A DNA stretch of 64,000 bases from Haloprofundus halobius. GTDB taxonomy: Archaea; Halobacteriota; Halobacteria; Halobacteriales; Haloferacaceae. Location of the stretch: NCBI RefSeq assembly GCF_020097835.1, contig NZ_CP083666.1, forward strand, positions 62,001 to 126,000, in the 5' to 3' direction. Positions within the stretch are counted from its first letter, which is position 1, and every line of letters starts with the position of its first letter. Below are positions 17,070 to 25,809 of the stretch, piece after piece. The translations under genes were made by a program, and so were the position numbers. The notes below the pieces were generated by a model that saw nothing but the letters and a program-made list of their open reading frames with translations, searched no databases and was not told the origin of the DNA.

Positions 17070-18146
17070 CTACTGGGCCGTATTTTCGTAGAGAGTGATC
17101 GATACCAGTCCGTATCCTTCGTAGAACGGTTGGAGACTGCCGTTACTGCCGCCCGTTGCGATGCGTCCGTCCGGCGTATCGAAGACGAGATTGTTCTCAA
17201 TTGGAAATTCGTTAGTCGGGTCGCCGACGATATTTTGATGGATTTCGACGACAGGAACGCCTTCGTAGGTGATCGTGTCTTCGGATCCGATCGCCTGCAC
17301 GGTGACGTCTGCAGTGAGTGATCGCTCCTGGATGAAGTGAAGTGCAGCGTTGGTTACCGCGGTTCGGGCATGGGTGTAGGTTGCTGGGAGCGGGTCGGGG
17401 TCTGCGGTGAACTGGTTGTCACCCATTGGCCAAAAGTTGCTAATGGCGTTTCCGAAGAACGCACCTGCGATGTCTTGCTGGGAGAACACAAGTGCATACG
17501 CGGAGTTGTGGCGACCTGAGAGGATACTGTGTGCGCCCATTGCGCCGGTTTGCTCATCGGCGACGACGGTGACTGGAGGGGTTGCCTCCCAGGATTTAAC
17601 GATGGTTGCATACTCCTGCCAGTCAGTACCCGTCGGAATCTTCTCTACGGGTTCGACGAGTTGGAGATAGATCGTGACGCCGCGTTCTCGAGCTTCTCTG
17701 AGAGGGTCTTGGAGGTGCGTGAATTCGGACCCAGGAACGGTGAGCACGACCTCCTGACGGGCGTGGTCGATAGCTCGAATGATCCGTTTTCGGGTGGTGA
17801 CGCGAGAGTGGACGATCTCCACGGCTGGATCGTCTGTGTCTGAGTGCTGATACAGTGATTCAATGTCGTGTCTCATCTGGGTAAGACGGTCGGAAAAGCC
17901 CCCGAGAGCATCTTCGGGTGAGCGTGCATGGAGGAGTGTTGGACTTCTCGTCTCGTCGATGCTGATGAGGCCACGGTCTGCGAGTTCGGCTGCGAGTTCG
18001 TAGACGTATGCCTGTGAGATTTCGGCGCGTCGTGAGACGTCGCTGGTTGTTGCGGTTCCTGACTGGAGAATGGCCAGGTAGGCTTCGGTCTCCTTTGTAG
18101 AGAGCCCAAAGGCCGTGAGGTGCTCCCGGAGGGAGTCTCGAGACAT
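17070..18146 (-). CDS. TrmB-family sugar-responsive transcriptional regulator
   Basis: A 358-residue TrmB-like protein. The N-terminal winged helix (residues 1-70: LTAFGLSTKETEAYLAILQSG, TTSDVSRRAEISQAYVYELAAELADRGLI) is joined by a coiled linker to a PLD-like sugar/effector domain (TTRKRIIRAIDHARQEVVLTV) and a C-terminal TrmB effector domain. TrmB proteins control sugar uptake and metabolism. It is divergent from an MFS transporter across 60 bp of AT-rich DNA, so it probably regulates that gene and itself. Confidence 0.85.
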   Translation of the reverse strand: MSRDSLREHLTAFGLSTKETEAYLAILQSGTATTSDVSRRAEISQAYVYELAAELADRGLISIDETRSPTLLHARSPEDALGGFSDRLTQMRHDIESLYQHSDTDDPAVEIVHSRVTTRKRIIRAIDHARQEVVLTVPGSEFTHLQDPLREARERGVTIYLQLVEPVEKIPTGTDWQEYATIVKSWEATPPVTVVADEQTGAMGAHSILSGRHNSAYALVFSQQDIAGAFFGNAISNFWPMGDNQFTADPDPLPATYTHARTAVTNAALHFIQERSLTADVTVQAIGSEDTITYEGVPVVEIHQNIVGDPTNEFPIENNLVFDTPDGRIATGGSNGSLQPFYEGYGLVSITLYENTAQ

Positions 18147-18206
18147 GAAAGAGGATTGTGATACTATCTACAAAATATTTTCCCGATGGGATGTGATGGT
18201 CGATGT
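18147..18206. promoter_or_regulatory. Divergent TrmB/MFS promoter region
   Basis: A 60-bp AT-rich gap containing GTGATACTATCTACAAAAT and a TATTTT core, shared by the two divergent genes. TrmB-type operators are usually palindromic; no long perfect palindrome is seen here. Confidence 0.4.
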
Positions 18207-19403
18207 ATGGAAACGGTCACCGATACTGAAGCTACAGCTGTGTTTACGAGCCGCCGTTTGTGGACACTAGCTATCTTCGCCTTTGCGGCACTCGAAGGCG
18301 CGACGCTGCAGATGCAGGGTGCGATTATTCCGGCGCTTCGAGCAGAGTTTGGCACGCCCGAATGGCTGCTGGGGATGGTTGCGCCTGCAGGAACGGCCGG
18401 GTTTCTCGTGTTCGTCGCCGCGGTCGGTGCTGTTGCCGGGCGACTGGATACTCGACGAATGCTCCTCTTTGGGATCGTTGGGACCGGATTCGGCGTCTTC
18501 GTGATGGGTCTGGTTCCATCCTTTGGGTTGTTTCTTGGAGCGTTAGTCCTCCGGGGGGTGTTCAGCGGGATTGGACGCGGGAGTGACCGACCGCTGTTGA
18601 GCCACCTGTATCCCCGCAGACGCGGTCAATTGTTTGGATACTACGATATGATGTGGGCGGTCGGAGCGACGCTCGGTCCGCTCGCAGTCGCGGCTGCGCT
18701 CTGGTTTGATAATTGGCGACTGGCGTACTACGGACTCGGTGTGTGTTTCATCCCGCTCGCAGCCCTTATCTGGTATCTCCCGAAGCCGTCTGTCACCGGT
18801 GGTGGTGACGATCCGTTGACGCTCGCTGAATTACGGCGGATCAGTCGGAGTCCTGCAATATTGGTGATGGCCGCTGGAATCTTGCTGACCACGGGTGTCG
18901 AAGGCGGATTGTTCACCTGGCTGACGACGTATGCGGATGGCCGGATTTCTGCGTCACTTGCGACGGTCTCATTGAGCGTCTTGTTGGTGGCGTATATTCC
19001 CGGACGATTCGCCGCAGGATCGTTGTCCGAGCGATTCGGGTATGTACCGTTGGCGTTTGGACTGGGTGGGCTGTGTTTGCTCTCGGCGATCTATACGTTC
19101 GTATTGGCGTCGGGGCTGTGGTTACTGGTTGGGGTGTTCTGTATCGGGCTGACGTTGTCGGGGTTGTATCCGACGTTGTTAGCGTATGCGACCGAGAGCG
19201 CGCCTGAGCATAGTGCACCTGTAAATGCGATCGGGTTAGTTGTCTCTTCGTGTGGAATCGCGGCAGTCCCAGCAGCGATGGGATTCGTGATCGGGAGTCT
19301 GGGTGTGGACACAGCGATGCAGCTATTGTTTGTTCCCCTCGGTGGCGTGTTGGTCGTTACTGCGATTGCCTGGATGCAGATCGGGTCGACTGACTCTGCG
19401 TGA
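18207..19403 (+). CDS. MFS transporter
   Basis: About 398 residues with some 12 predicted transmembrane segments and the two-bundle layout of the major facilitator superfamily. An arginine/aspartate loop between TM2 and TM3 (GAVAGRLDTRRMLL) corresponds to motif A, repeated in the second half as SLSERFGYV. A glycine-rich GVFSGIGRGSDRPLLSHLYPRRRG loop is near TM4-5. I start at ATG 18207 (METVTDTE) rather than 18186, which sits in the divergent promoter. The substrate is unknown; the TrmB neighbour suggests a sugar or related metabolite. Confidence 0.82.
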   Translation: METVTDTEATAVFTSRRLWTLAIFAFAALEGATLQMQGAIIPALRAEFGTPEWLLGMVAPAGTAGFLVFVAAVGAVAGRLDTRRMLLFGIVGTGFGVFVMGLVPSFGLFLGALVLRGVFSGIGRGSDRPLLSHLYPRRRGQLFGYYDMMWAVGATLGPLAVAAALWFDNWRLAYYGLGVCFIPLAALIWYLPKPSVTGGGDDPLTLAELRRISRSPAILVMAAGILLTTGVEGGLFTWLTTYADGRISASLATVSLSVLLVAYIPGRFAAGSLSERFGYVPLAFGLGGLCLLSAIYTFVLASGLWLLVGVFCIGLTLSGLYPTLLAYATESAPEHSAPVNAIGLVVSSCGIAAVPAAMGFVIGSLGVDTAMQLLFVPLGGVLVVTAIAWMQIGSTDSA

Positions 19404-19536
19404 GTTGTCCATCATCACCGCGACTACATCGAAGAAATCCGTACTGCTCCACGCACCAAAACGTGAACAAGCAGTCGAGACGGCGGTCGGAAGTACATGC
19501 GTAGTATCTTCGTGAATCCAGCCCGTAGTATCGCAT

Positions 19537-20346
19537 ATGGAATACGTCACCGCCGAAGGTGTGGACGTGCCGGTGCTTGGCTTCGGGACGTGGCCGATGA
19601 AGGGAGAGACCTGTCGAAGTGCCGTCCAACACGCACTAGACACCGGATATCGCCACATCGATACGGCGCAGATGTACAACAACGAGGACGCTGTCGGGGA
19701 GGCGATAGCCGACTCCGAGGTACCGAGAGAGGACCTATTTCTCGTTACGAAAATCCGCCGACAGAATCTAGCCCACGACGACGTGCTACGTACGGTCGAG
19801 GAGAGCACGCAGCGGTTAGGGACTGAAATCGACTTGTTGCTGATTCACTCGCCGAGTCGAACTGTGTCGATCGAAGAGTCGATCGGCGCGATGAACGAAC
19901 TCCAAGCGCGTGGAACCGTCGAGCATATCGGCGTCAGCAATTTTTCTGTCGAGCAGCTGCGGCAGGCGATTGCCGCATCTGATACCCCGATTCTGACGAA
20001 TCAGGTCGAGTACCACCCCTTCAAGAGTCAGTCAGAGCTACTCGAATTCTGCATCGAGAACGGCGTCATTCTGACTGCGTACAGTCCACTAGACCAAGGA
20101 AGAGTGGTCGGAAACGAGGTGCTCGTGGAAATCGGAGCACAGTACGGAAAGACCGCAGCGCAAGTCGCACTCCGCTGGTTGATTCAACAGGAGATGGTCG
20201 CAGCGATTCCCAAGGCATCGAGCCAGGCACATATCGAAGCGAACTTCGAGGTCTTTGATTTCGAGCTTTCTGACGAGGAGATGGACCGTATCTTCGATAT
20301 GCAGGGCGGACTTCTCTCTCGGCTTCGTTCGCTCCTCGGGCTCTGA
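19537..20346 (+). CDS. Aldo/keto reductase
   Basis: A 269-residue NADPH-dependent TIM-barrel oxidoreductase of the 2,5-diketogluconate reductase type. The catalytic tetrad is visible: D42 (HIDTAQ), Y47 (MYNNE), K72 (VTKI) and H104 (LLIHSP). The cofactor site IPKASSQAHIEAN is near the C-terminus and QVEYHPF lies mid-protein. It reduces aldehydes or ketones of sugars and small metabolites. It follows the MFS gene on the same strand after 130 nt, which might indicate a linked uptake/metabolism function. Confidence 0.87.
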   Translation: MEYVTAEGVDVPVLGFGTWPMKGETCRSAVQHALDTGYRHIDTAQMYNNEDAVGEAIADSEVPREDLFLVTKIRRQNLAHDDVLRTVEESTQRLGTEIDLLLIHSPSRTVSIEESIGAMNELQARGTVEHIGVSNFSVEQLRQAIAASDTPILTNQVEYHPFKSQSELLEFCIENGVILTAYSPLDQGRVVGNEVLVEIGAQYGKTAAQVALRWLIQQEMVAAIPKASSQAHIEANFEVFDFELSDEEMDRIFDMQGGLLSRLRSLLGL

Positions 20347-20384
20347 GTGGCAGCTTGAGGTATCCAGACATTCTCACCTGTAGA

Positions 20385-20439
20385 CGGAATAATAATCTAG
20401 TAAGAAGATTTATTCCGCACATCTCCCTTTAGGCCACTA
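20385..20439 (+). promoter_or_regulatory. Promoter/operator of HTH + TumE-like module copy 1
   Basis: Inverted repeat CGGAATAA (20385-20392) / TTATTCCG (20410-20417), then TTTAGGCCACTA touching the ATG at 20439. GATTTATTCCGC (20407-20418) and TTTAGGCCACTA recur in nearly the same form before the second module (46367-46389), suggesting control by related HTH proteins. Confidence 0.55.
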
Positions 20440-21011
20440 TGAGGGAACCACGCGACGAACTGAAGGCTGACAGCAACGAGCGTAGTGAGAAGCCAGACTT
20501 CGATGTCTTGACCGCATCCAAGGACGTTGTCCGTGGCGAACGCACACGCGACGATTTCTTCGATGCAGTCCTTGCACTCGATCGCCCTACGTCCGTCGAC
20601 GAAGTCGCTGACCTCGCTGGCCATGGAGTAGATGCTGCGCGCGAATATCTACAGTGGTTCGAGCAAATGGGAATCGTAACGCGAGTCACAACGTCACCAG
20701 CGACATACGAGCGCAACGACGAGTACCTCCGATGGCGACGTGTTCAGACACTTCGCAACCAATACACGAGTAACGAACTGCTCGAGTTCCTCGAAGACGA
20801 AACAGAGCGTGACCGGTCGTATGCAACTGAATTCGAGGTCGAGTCTCCAGAAAGAGTCTCAATTTCGCAGTATGCAGTTGAGACTAGTCGCTCCATTGAG
20901 GACGTTTGGGAAGACCTCACGAAGTGGAAGACGACACGACACCGCATTACGCTTCTCGAACAGGCATTGTCCGGTTCAGATGGCTCAGCCGACCAACGCA
21001 GTACGGCATGA
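20439..21011 (+). CDS. HTH regulator/antitoxin-like protein (DUF7342-like), module copy 1
   Basis: A 190-residue protein. Residues about 43-85 form a helix-turn-helix (LALDRPTSVDEVADLAGHGVDAAREYL..., split as two helices and the GIVTRV wing). The C-terminal half is helical and ends with WKTTRHRITLLEQAL, matching YRLSIVEEAI in the product of 46399-46920. Its stop overlaps the start of the next gene (ATGA), the usual order for antitoxin then toxin. An inverted repeat just upstream is a likely self-operator. The toxin-antitoxin role is inferred. Confidence 0.7.
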   Translation: MREPRDELKADSNERSEKPDFDVLTASKDVVRGERTRDDFFDAVLALDRPTSVDEVADLAGHGVDAAREYLQWFEQMGIVTRVTTSPATYERNDEYLRWRRVQTLRNQYTSNELLEFLEDETERDRSYATEFEVESPERVSISQYAVETSRSIEDVWEDLTKWKTTRHRITLLEQALSGSDGSADQRSTA

Positions 21012-21442
21012 CAGGCGGACACCGTGAGGATGACAGCGGAGCGCCAGTCGATTTTGACCGACTCGAAACCATCGGCGAACGACTCGCAAGCGACAGTCGA
21101 TTCACCCAAACTGTTCTCCGTCCAGCGTTCGCACCCGACCGACTCGTCTGTACGTACAACGCAAGTTTCTACCCAAACAGCGTTGAGATCGCTCGTCTCG
21201 AAATGACTTGGTTCTCGAACGGCGATTTTTCTATTCACTATCACGAGACACATCACGACGGAACGTTCGACCATCGCTGGGACCGCCACCCATCGGGCCA
21301 CAACACACGCGACCACATCCATCCTGGACCGGACGCACCGACACCTGGAGAAGACAGATCACACCCGAACGATTGGCGAGACGTCCTCTCGGCAGTCCTC
21401 TCCGAAATCGAAGACCGACAACGAGCGTTCTGGACCGTCTGA
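21008..21442 (+). CDS. TumE-like (DUF6516-like) putative toxin, module copy 1
   Basis: A 144-residue protein starting at ATG 21008, overlapping the upstream stop by 4 nt; the longer open frame to 20906 overlaps the HTH gene and is not needed. The core FSIHYHETHHDGTFDHRWDRHP, shown here in two parts (FSIHYHETHHDG and TFDHRWDRHP), followed by DHIHPGPDAP and a C-terminal helix DWRDVLSAVLSEIEDRQRAF, resembles TumE-type toxins in having FxxHY...W..HP and HxHP elements. The product of 46924-47382 shares the layout. Activity is unproven. Confidence 0.6.
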   Translation: MTGGHREDDSGAPVDFDRLETIGERLASDSRFTQTVLRPAFAPDRLVCTYNASFYPNSVEIARLEMTWFSNGDFSIHYHETHHDGTFDHRWDRHPSGHNTRDHIHPGPDAPTPGEDRSHPNDWRDVLSAVLSEIEDRQRAFWTV

Positions 21443-21576
21443 TTCACGAATCCTCCTCTGTCGAAGCATTTCGTGTCTGGCCCATCTCGCGTGAGAATTC
21501 AGAGTTCAACCGTGCAGCCAACCCAGACCTAGTCTAATCAGAAAGCGCATATGTTGGTACTCTAGAGGATACGAGC

Positions 21577-22863
21577 ATGCGACGCCGTGCCCTCCTCGCC
21601 ACGGTCGCCACCTGTGGAGCCGTCGCGATTGCCGGGAATAATACGAGAACCCCATCCTGTGGGCCACCAGAGGAGTCGTTCGACAGGCCACGAAGCCGCT
21701 GGCCGACGACAGGATACGGGCCGACGAATACTGCCTACGCGCCGGCCGGGCCATCGAATGGCGAACTCCAATGGCAGACCGACCGCGAGAGCGGAGACGG
21801 ACCTCGATTGAACGGCTGGTTCAGCACACCCATCGTCGGCGAAAACGCGGTATATGTCGCAATTCAATCGCTCGACAGGTACGACCGAGGCTATCCTGGC
21901 TATCTTGTCGCACTCGACGACGAAACCGGCGAGATACGATGGCGAGTCGAGTTCCCGTCGCTCGCAGGCGGCGATCCCGCACTCGCGGGCGACACCATCC
22001 TCGTTGGCGACGAAGCGGGCACCCTCTACGCCATCTCAACCACGGGTGAACGACGCTGGACACAGGAGCTCGACGCGGCAGTCCGAACCCCGACCGTCAT
22101 CGGCGAACACGTCTACGTCCTCGACGCGTCAGCGACCGTCTACGGCTTCACACTCGATGGGGAGCAGTGCTGGAAGCATAGCCACTCTCGGTTCTGGAAC
22201 GACCTTCTCGGTCGGGGCAGCTCGTTTGCGGTCGATAGTGCGCCCACCGTCGACGACTCGCGTGTATACGTGACAGTACAGGAAAACCCAAGCGACGACC
22301 GAACTGGTCACGTGACGGCGTTCAATCACGGAGGGAACGAGGAGTGGAACTACAGTTTTCCAACGGGATACGACTCCCCAAGCACGCCCGCTGTCGTCGA
22401 CGACATCGTTCTCGTAACTGGGGGTGACCGAATCGTCGCCCTCGATGCGACGACAGGTGAACGGCGATGGCGCTTCGTTGTCGGCCACGAGTACACCGGG
22501 GCACCCGCGACTGACGGGAAGCGCGTGTACGTCGGTGCGAAGAATCTGTATGCACTCGACATCACGGACGGCAGCGAGCAGTGGCGAATCGTCAATCACG
22601 GCGTCCGTGACGCCGTTGGATGGGAGAAGAGCGTCCCATTCATGGCACGTCCTGTGGTGACCGACGACGCGGTTTACCTCCGCGCAGGCGCGTTTGACCC
22701 TACTGATGGGAGTCGACTGTGGGGTGGTCTGGCGGAAGCGGAATTACTCGGGTCGAACTACGCGACGGAGAACTACGGTTGGAACTCGTTGGCACCGCTG
22801 TCGGTGACCTCGGACGCACTCTATCTCTCCCATCAACTTCTGGGGGTGGCTAAGATCGCATGA
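21577..22863 (+). CDS. PQQ-type beta-propeller protein, exported
   Basis: A 428-residue protein. The N-terminus MRRRALLATVATCGAVAIAG is a twin-arginine-like signal, but the expected lipobox cysteine after AIAG is Asn, so it may be secreted or uncleaved rather than lipid-anchored. The remainder is a series of beta-propeller blades with PQQ_2-type repeats (LVALDDETGEIRWRVE, LYAISTTGERRWTQEL, IVALDATTGERRWRF, LYALDITDGSEQWR). These proteins act as extracellular scaffolds. It overlaps the next gene, a related protein, by ATGA. Confidence 0.8.
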   Translation: MRRRALLATVATCGAVAIAGNNTRTPSCGPPEESFDRPRSRWPTTGYGPTNTAYAPAGPSNGELQWQTDRESGDGPRLNGWFSTPIVGENAVYVAIQSLDRYDRGYPGYLVALDDETGEIRWRVEFPSLAGGDPALAGDTILVGDEAGTLYAISTTGERRWTQELDAAVRTPTVIGEHVYVLDASATVYGFTLDGEQCWKHSHSRFWNDLLGRGSSFAVDSAPTVDDSRVYVTVQENPSDDRTGHVTAFNHGGNEEWNYSFPTGYDSPSTPAVVDDIVLVTGGDRIVALDATTGERRWRFVVGHEYTGAPATDGKRVYVGAKNLYALDITDGSEQWRIVNHGVRDAVGWEKSVPFMARPVVTDDAVYLRAGAFDPTDGSRLWGGLAEAELLGSNYATENYGWNSLAPLSVTSDALYLSHQLLGVAKIA

Positions 22864-24065
22864 ACCGCCGTCGTTTCCTCCGGACGGTTGGTGCTACCGG
22901 TATCGTCGGAGCAACAGTTGGAATTGCCGGCTGTGGCCAGTTCACGGACGAGTCAAACGCAGGTCAAACGGAAGCCTGCGGGCCGTACGAACCAACCGTC
23001 TCTGGATCGACCGGTTGGCAGACGGTTGGGGGCGATCCCGCAGGGACCGGCGTCGTCCCGGCGAGTGAGACACCCGAGCCACCGCTGTCGCTCGACTGGA
23101 CGTACATCCTTGGAGGGATGGCAGGGGCGGTTCAACCCGTCGCTACCGCCGGCCGAGTCTACGCGCACGAATACGACTCTCTGTTGTGTGCTGTCGACGC
23201 CACGTCCGGCGAGAAAGTGTGGGAAAAACGCGTCGAGAGTCCGCATGGCCCACTGGCTATCGGTGACGACGTGGTGGTCGCTCTCGCCGAGTCCACGGTC
23301 CTCGGACTGAACCCCGAGACCGGTGAGACACGATGGACCGTTTCCGAGAACTATACTGGCCTGTTCCGGGGGGGTCCAGTCGTCGTCGACGAGACGGTCT
23401 ACGTTTCGACGGAACTGTCGCTACTTGCGCTGGACCTCGCAGATGGGACGGTTAGATGGAAACACACGACGGGTGAAGAGACCGTCGCAACGCCAGCTAT
23501 CGTCGGAGAGACGGTCTACTACGGTGATTACGATACGTACGTCTACGCGCTTGATGCGGCGACAGGCGAAGAAAAGTGGCGCGTCAAGACGAACGCGCAC
23601 ATCGACTGTAACGTGACCGTCGCAGACGGCACCGTATTTGCTGGCAATCCAGACGGAATCGTCCATGCAATCGATGCAGCGTCCGGCGAGCACACGTGGA
23701 CGTACGACGTCCGGTCCGACCCGAACGTCCTCGCGACCGATGGGTCACATGTGTATGTCCAGACCGACGATCAACTGTACGCAGTCGAGGCGACGACTGG
23801 CGTTTCCTGCTGGTCTACCGAAAGCACGGGTGCCGGTGTCGCCGTTGGCGATGGCTGCGTCTATACTCCACTCCCCGTGGAAGAACCGGAGTCGAGGAGT
23901 CTCCCGGGCGTACTCAACGCAGCGACCGGTGAGAAACTCGCAAAGACCCAAGGCGAATTCGAGTCGCGCTATGCGAGGTATTACAAGGGTTCTGCTGTCG
24001 TCGACGGTGCAGTATACGCATCCGGGGTTGACGAGGATGGAATCTCCCTCGCTCGATTCAGCTGA
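22860..24065 (+). CDS. Tat lipoprotein with PQQ-type beta-propeller
   Basis: A 401-residue protein with a textbook Tat lipoprotein signal: MNRRRFLRTVGATGIVG followed by lipobox IAGC, so it is probably lipid-anchored outside the cell. Propeller blades repeat as LCAVDATSGEKVWEKR, VLGLNPETGETRWTVS, LLALDLADGTVRWKH, VYALDAATGEEKWRVK and VHAIDAASGEHTWTYD. It is coupled to the preceding paralogous gene. Substrate or partner is unknown. Confidence 0.85.
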   Translation: MNRRRFLRTVGATGIVGATVGIAGCGQFTDESNAGQTEACGPYEPTVSGSTGWQTVGGDPAGTGVVPASETPEPPLSLDWTYILGGMAGAVQPVATAGRVYAHEYDSLLCAVDATSGEKVWEKRVESPHGPLAIGDDVVVALAESTVLGLNPETGETRWTVSENYTGLFRGGPVVVDETVYVSTELSLLALDLADGTVRWKHTTGEETVATPAIVGETVYYGDYDTYVYALDAATGEEKWRVKTNAHIDCNVTVADGTVFAGNPDGIVHAIDAASGEHTWTYDVRSDPNVLATDGSHVYVQTDDQLYAVEATTGVSCWSTESTGAGVAVGDGCVYTPLPVEEPESRSLPGVLNAATGEKLAKTQGEFESRYARYYKGSAVVDGAVYASGVDEDGISLARFS

Positions 24066-24318
24066 GCAGTTTCGGGTTCAGGCGACCAACGCGAATAGGG
24101 GCTCGACATTCGACGACTACGGGCGGCTGGCATCTAGAATCCACTCTGGACGTATTGGTTGCTTGATGCCGTACTCCCCTCATCGACTTCGTCATCGTGA
24201 TTGAGTACTTGCTCCAACGGAGTGAAGTTACACAGTTGAAAGCACGTAGCAGTCCGATAATCTAGCCTAGTAACTCAGTACATTCAGTACGGGTTCCGAG
24301 GAGGGTATCGAGTACCGT
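24066..24318. other. Intergenic, nothing recognised
   Basis: No gene seen between the propeller operon and the HNH relic; only short AT-richer segments around 24220-24290. Confidence 0.4.
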
Positions 24319-24483
24319 ATGCCGAACCTGACGCGAGAGGAGAACGGAGACCCTTAGTGGGTCCCATTTGCAATGAATGCTGACGAGTGTGCAGTCGAAC
24401 TACAGACTGCACACCTTCTCACTCATCACATCGATGGGTCGGCAAAGAATCTCGTTACGATGTGTGCGGGCTGTCATCAGTAG
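24319..24483 (+). pseudogene. HNH-endonuclease fragment
   Basis: The frame from 24319 reads MPNLTREENGDP, a TAG stop, then WVPFAMNADECAVELQTAHL and LTHHIDGSAKNLVTMCAGCHQ with a stop at 24481. HHIDG...NLVTMCAGCH is the end of an HNH nuclease motif, with the zinc CxxC of the second knuckle. The first knuckle is damaged (only one Cys) and a stop interrupts the start, so this is a relic, not a working gene. Confidence 0.6.
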
Positions 24484-24531
24484 AGTCAAAGCGAGCCCGC
24501 AGATTCGGAAACGTGGACGCAACTCGACCTC

Positions 24532-25116
24532 TTAGACTGTGATATCGACAGCAGTTGATGACGTTAGCGTTGCCTCTGTACTCTCATAGAGTTCGTGTTT
24601 CTCGTTGAGACGCTGGCGAATCGCGTCGATATCACCCGTCGGTACCGGTTCGAAAAATGCCTGTACTTGTTCTAGTTTAGCGCGGTGACGAATCGGGTGT
24701 GTCTCACTCTCGGAATCCACACAGTAGCTCACATCGATTTCGACTGTATCGCCGAAACACCGCTCGAAGATGTACGCTGCTCGTTCTGCGTGATACCGGG
24801 AGGTTACGAGATAGAGTGTCTCTACTTGGTGATTGAGTTCGTCAACGCGCATCCGCGTAAAGTATCCGTTCCCGATCGTATCTAACGCACAGGGCTCTGG
24901 GACGACACATGATGGATCGATACCCTGTGAACGGGCGTATTCGGCCATCACCTCGCACTCCGTTTTATCCACGCAGGGATTCACTTGACCGCCGCTTAAG
25001 AGAAGATATGGCGCGTCTGTGCCTGAGAATGCCTCAATCCCGGCATCCATGCGTGCTTGGAGTTGCGGATGCAGTTCTTCGGATTGGAGTTTATGACCAA
25101 GCACGACAACGACCAT
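24532..25116 (-). CDS. YdcF-like DUF218 protein
   Basis: About 194 residues of the DUF218/YdcF family, which has a Rossmann-like fold and acts on envelope or nucleotide substrates in some bacteria; here the function is unknown. Motifs: MVVVVLGHKL at the N-terminus, APYLLLSGGQVNP, CALDTIGNGYFTRM and LYLVTSRYHAERAAYIF. I start at ATG 25116 because TATAAT lies about 26 nt upstream; the frame is open to 25155. No transmembrane segment is present. Confidence 0.78.
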   Translation of the reverse strand: MVVVVLGHKLQSEELHPQLQARMDAGIEAFSGTDAPYLLLSGGQVNPCVDKTECEVMAEYARSQGIDPSCVVPEPCALDTIGNGYFTRMRVDELNHQVETLYLVTSRYHAERAAYIFERCFGDTVEIDVSYCVDSESETHPIRHRAKLEQVQAFFEPVPTGDIDAIRQRLNEKHELYESTEATLTSSTAVDITV

Positions 25117-25403
25117 ACTTCCATCCTCTCGTCGATGATTATAGGCTCTTCGCAAATTTGAAAATTATAGTGTTTTGATATTTAATCGGCGTATCACTCT
25201 CGAGAGAGTTTCAGAGACGGTACATCCGCCTTCATCCGGAAACGACATCGAAAATCCGGTGTGTACGTCGGTAGAGAGTGCACGGCATACGCTCGTTGAG
25301 AAACGAATCTAGTGATGAGTCTCACCAATTCACAACTGCACTAGTCTCGTAGCGATCTCCTGTCAGACATCAAAATACACTAACAGTAATTCTACACGAA
25401 AGT

Positions 25404-25425
25404 ACTTACTCAAATCTGAGTAAGT
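25404..25425. promoter_or_regulatory. Perfect 9-bp palindrome
   Basis: ACTTACTCA-AATC-TGAGTAAGT in the AT-rich gap (25117-25503), about 80 nt before the small membrane-protein gene at 25504. It may be an operator or a terminator-type hairpin. The remainder of the gap shows no gene. Confidence 0.4.
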
Positions 25426-25503
25426 CTTAATACCGTCCGTCTCCTTCGTTGATTTGATGACTGAAATACCCTCTTTGATCGAATTCGTTCCGGGTGCTGT
25501 GCG

Positions 25504-25809
25504 ATGATGTGGCAAGATCTCATCTTCCTCGCCGGAAGCGTTTTCTCGCTTCTCGTGTTGGTCCCTACGGTCCGAGATTCCACCGCCAGTATTCCGCTCG
25601 GAACGTCGCTGCCGTCGGCGAGTCTCGGTGTCGTCTACGGGACGACGTTCCTCTCTCTCGGGATGACGATGTCCGCCGTCGGGTCGCTTCTGACGTGCGT
25701 GATGTGGGGCGTGATCGCGACGCTTCGCTCGCCGCATCCCTTCGATCAGTATCTCGAGTCGAACGCTGACGAACCGTCCCCGCGGGCCGCACCGCAGTAT
25801 GCTGACTGA
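25504..25809 (+). CDS. Small membrane protein
   Basis: A 101-residue protein with two or three hydrophobic segments: FLAGSVFSLLVLVPTV (about residues 8-23), GVVYGTTFLSLGMTMSAVG (about 42-60) and LLTCVMWGVIATL (about 62-74). The last 25 residues are hydrophilic. Such small haloarchaeal membrane proteins commonly occur in integrated elements. It precedes the Orc1/Cdc6 gene in the same direction by about 245 nt. No function can be assigned. Confidence 0.6.
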   Translation: MMWQDLIFLAGSVFSLLVLVPTVRDSTASIPLGTSLPSASLGVVYGTTFLSLGMTMSAVGSLLTCVMWGVIATLRSPHPFDQYLESNADEPSPRAAPQYAD

